Assembly: GCA_023653245.1 (NCBI GenBank)
Contig: JAMNXK010000130.1
Location: 1-6,384, forward strand
Source of the DNA: Tagaea sp.
GTDB taxonomy: Bacteria > Pseudomonadota > Alphaproteobacteria > CACIAM-22H2
Length of the DNA: 6,384 nt
Reading direction: 5' to 3'
The notes beneath the pieces were generated by a model, which saw nothing but the letters and a program-made list of their open reading frames with translations, made no database searches and was not told the DNA's origin. Each line of letters starts with the position of its first letter. Position 1 is the stretch's first letter. This document shows positions 6,016 through 6,384 of the stretch, one piece after another. The position numbers were made by a program, and so were the translations under genes.

Positions 6016-6384
6016 GTGACGCTCGATCCGCCCAAGCATGCCGAGCCGGCGCCTCTGCGCCGGCTCGGTGACGCCGTGGATATCTCGGTCGCTATTCTCG
6101 GCGCCGCACTGGCGCTGCTGATGACCCTCAACGTCGCGGGCCGGGCGCTGCTCAACTCGGACATCTCGGCCAACGTCGAACTCGGCGAGTTCCTGCTCGT
6201 CTGGGCGACGTTCCTCGGCGGGGCGTCGGCGGCTCGGCGCGGGGCCCATATGCGCATCGTCGAAGGTTTGCTCATGATGCCCCGGACGATGCGCCGCGGC
6301 GTCGAACTCGCGGTGCGCGCGGCCGTGCTCGCCGTGCTGGGGGCCTTGGTCTGGCACGGCTACATGATCGCGTCGATCTCGATG
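6016..6384 (+). CDS. dctQ: TRAP transporter small permease subunit (DctQ family), 5' part
   Basis: The 123 residues visible are the N-terminal part of a small four-helix membrane subunit; the family is usually about 160-190 residues, and the gene runs off the right edge still open. Membrane segments are likely at about 22-40, 57-73 and 97-118. ELGEFLLVWATFLGGASAARRGAHMRI (about 55-81) carries the DctQ signature, with E58, W63 and the GAH motif. The GTG at 6016-6018, 6 bases after the dctP stop, is chosen because it gives a normal amphipathic N terminus (LRRLGDAVD) before helix 1, but it lacks a clear ribosome site. An in-frame GTG at 6076 would start directly at helix 1 and leave the hairpin at 6041-6068 untranslated. 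The large permease DctM would be expected just beyond the window. Confidence 0.92.
   Translation, partial: MTLDPPKHAEPAPLRRLGDAVDISVAILGAALALLMTLNVAGRALLNSDISANVELGEFLLVWATFLGGASAARRGAHMRIVEGLLMMPRTMRRGVELAVRAAVLAVLGALVWHGYMIASISM
6041..6068 (+). promoter_or_regulatory. Perfect 12-bp hairpin at the dctP-dctQ junction
   Basis: CCGAGCCGGCGC (6041-6052) is the exact reverse complement of GCGCCGGCTCGG (6057-6068), with a 4-base loop. No T-run follows, so it is not an intrinsic terminator. Its place just after the binding-protein gene suggests an mRNA stabiliser or processing barrier that keeps binding-protein output above permease output, as is known for other binding-protein-dependent transport operons. 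It lies inside the dctQ reading frame if the GTG at 6016 is used. Confidence 0.6.

Noticed and set aside
4930..6357. 475-residue minus-strand frame opposite the TRAP genes
   Set aside because: It is a His/Arg-rich shadow of the TRAP genes, which have clear family motifs, a signal peptide and a ribosome site.
1..6384. CRISPR array or tandem repeats
   Set aside because: No regularly spaced direct repeats are visible anywhere in the window.

Overview
The window is GC-rich DNA with long, tightly packed reading frames and strong G/C preference at third codon positions. Gene content (TRAP transporter, FCD-type GntR regulator, SMP-30 lactonase family, Gfo/Idh/MocA oxidoreductase) suggests an alphaproteobacterium, but nothing here fixes the genus.

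The window has two parts. Bases 1 to about 1047 look like the distal end of an integrated element. They hold the first part of an IS3-family insertion sequence (minus strand, running off the left edge), a clearly less GC-rich orphan gene whose product has HEPN-like sequence features, a short stretch with several inverted repeats, and finally the 3' part of a tRNA-Pro-like gene without its 5' half. A tRNA 3' fragment next to atypical DNA is the usual footprint of integrase-mediated insertion at a tRNA 3' end. The intact tRNA and any integrase would then lie left of the window.

From about 1048 onward the DNA looks like ordinary chromosome and carries a divergently arranged catabolic locus. On the minus strand four genes overlap end to end, in transcription order: SMP-30/gluconolactonase-family lactonase, isocitrate/isopropylmalate-type decarboxylating dehydrogenase, Gfo/Idh/MocA oxidoreductase, and a GntR/FCD regulator. 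On the plus strand lie a TRAP periplasmic binding protein and the start of its small permease subunit, cut by the right edge.

The roughly 100-base divergent region between the two groups holds a perfect TTGACA box facing the TRAP genes and a 26-base imperfect palindrome overlapping the promoter, a good candidate operator for the GntR regulator. A simple model is uptake of an organic or sugar acid by the TRAP system, followed by oxidation, lactone opening and NAD-dependent oxidative decarboxylation, with induction controlled by the last gene of the catabolic operon. The substrate cannot be read from the sequence. The dehydrogenase keeps the family's catalytic residues at the expected spacing except for the conserved tyrosine, which is phenylalanine, so the chemistry may differ from that of textbook relatives. 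A perfect 12-bp hairpin sits just after the binding-protein gene and may set the ratio of binding protein to permease.
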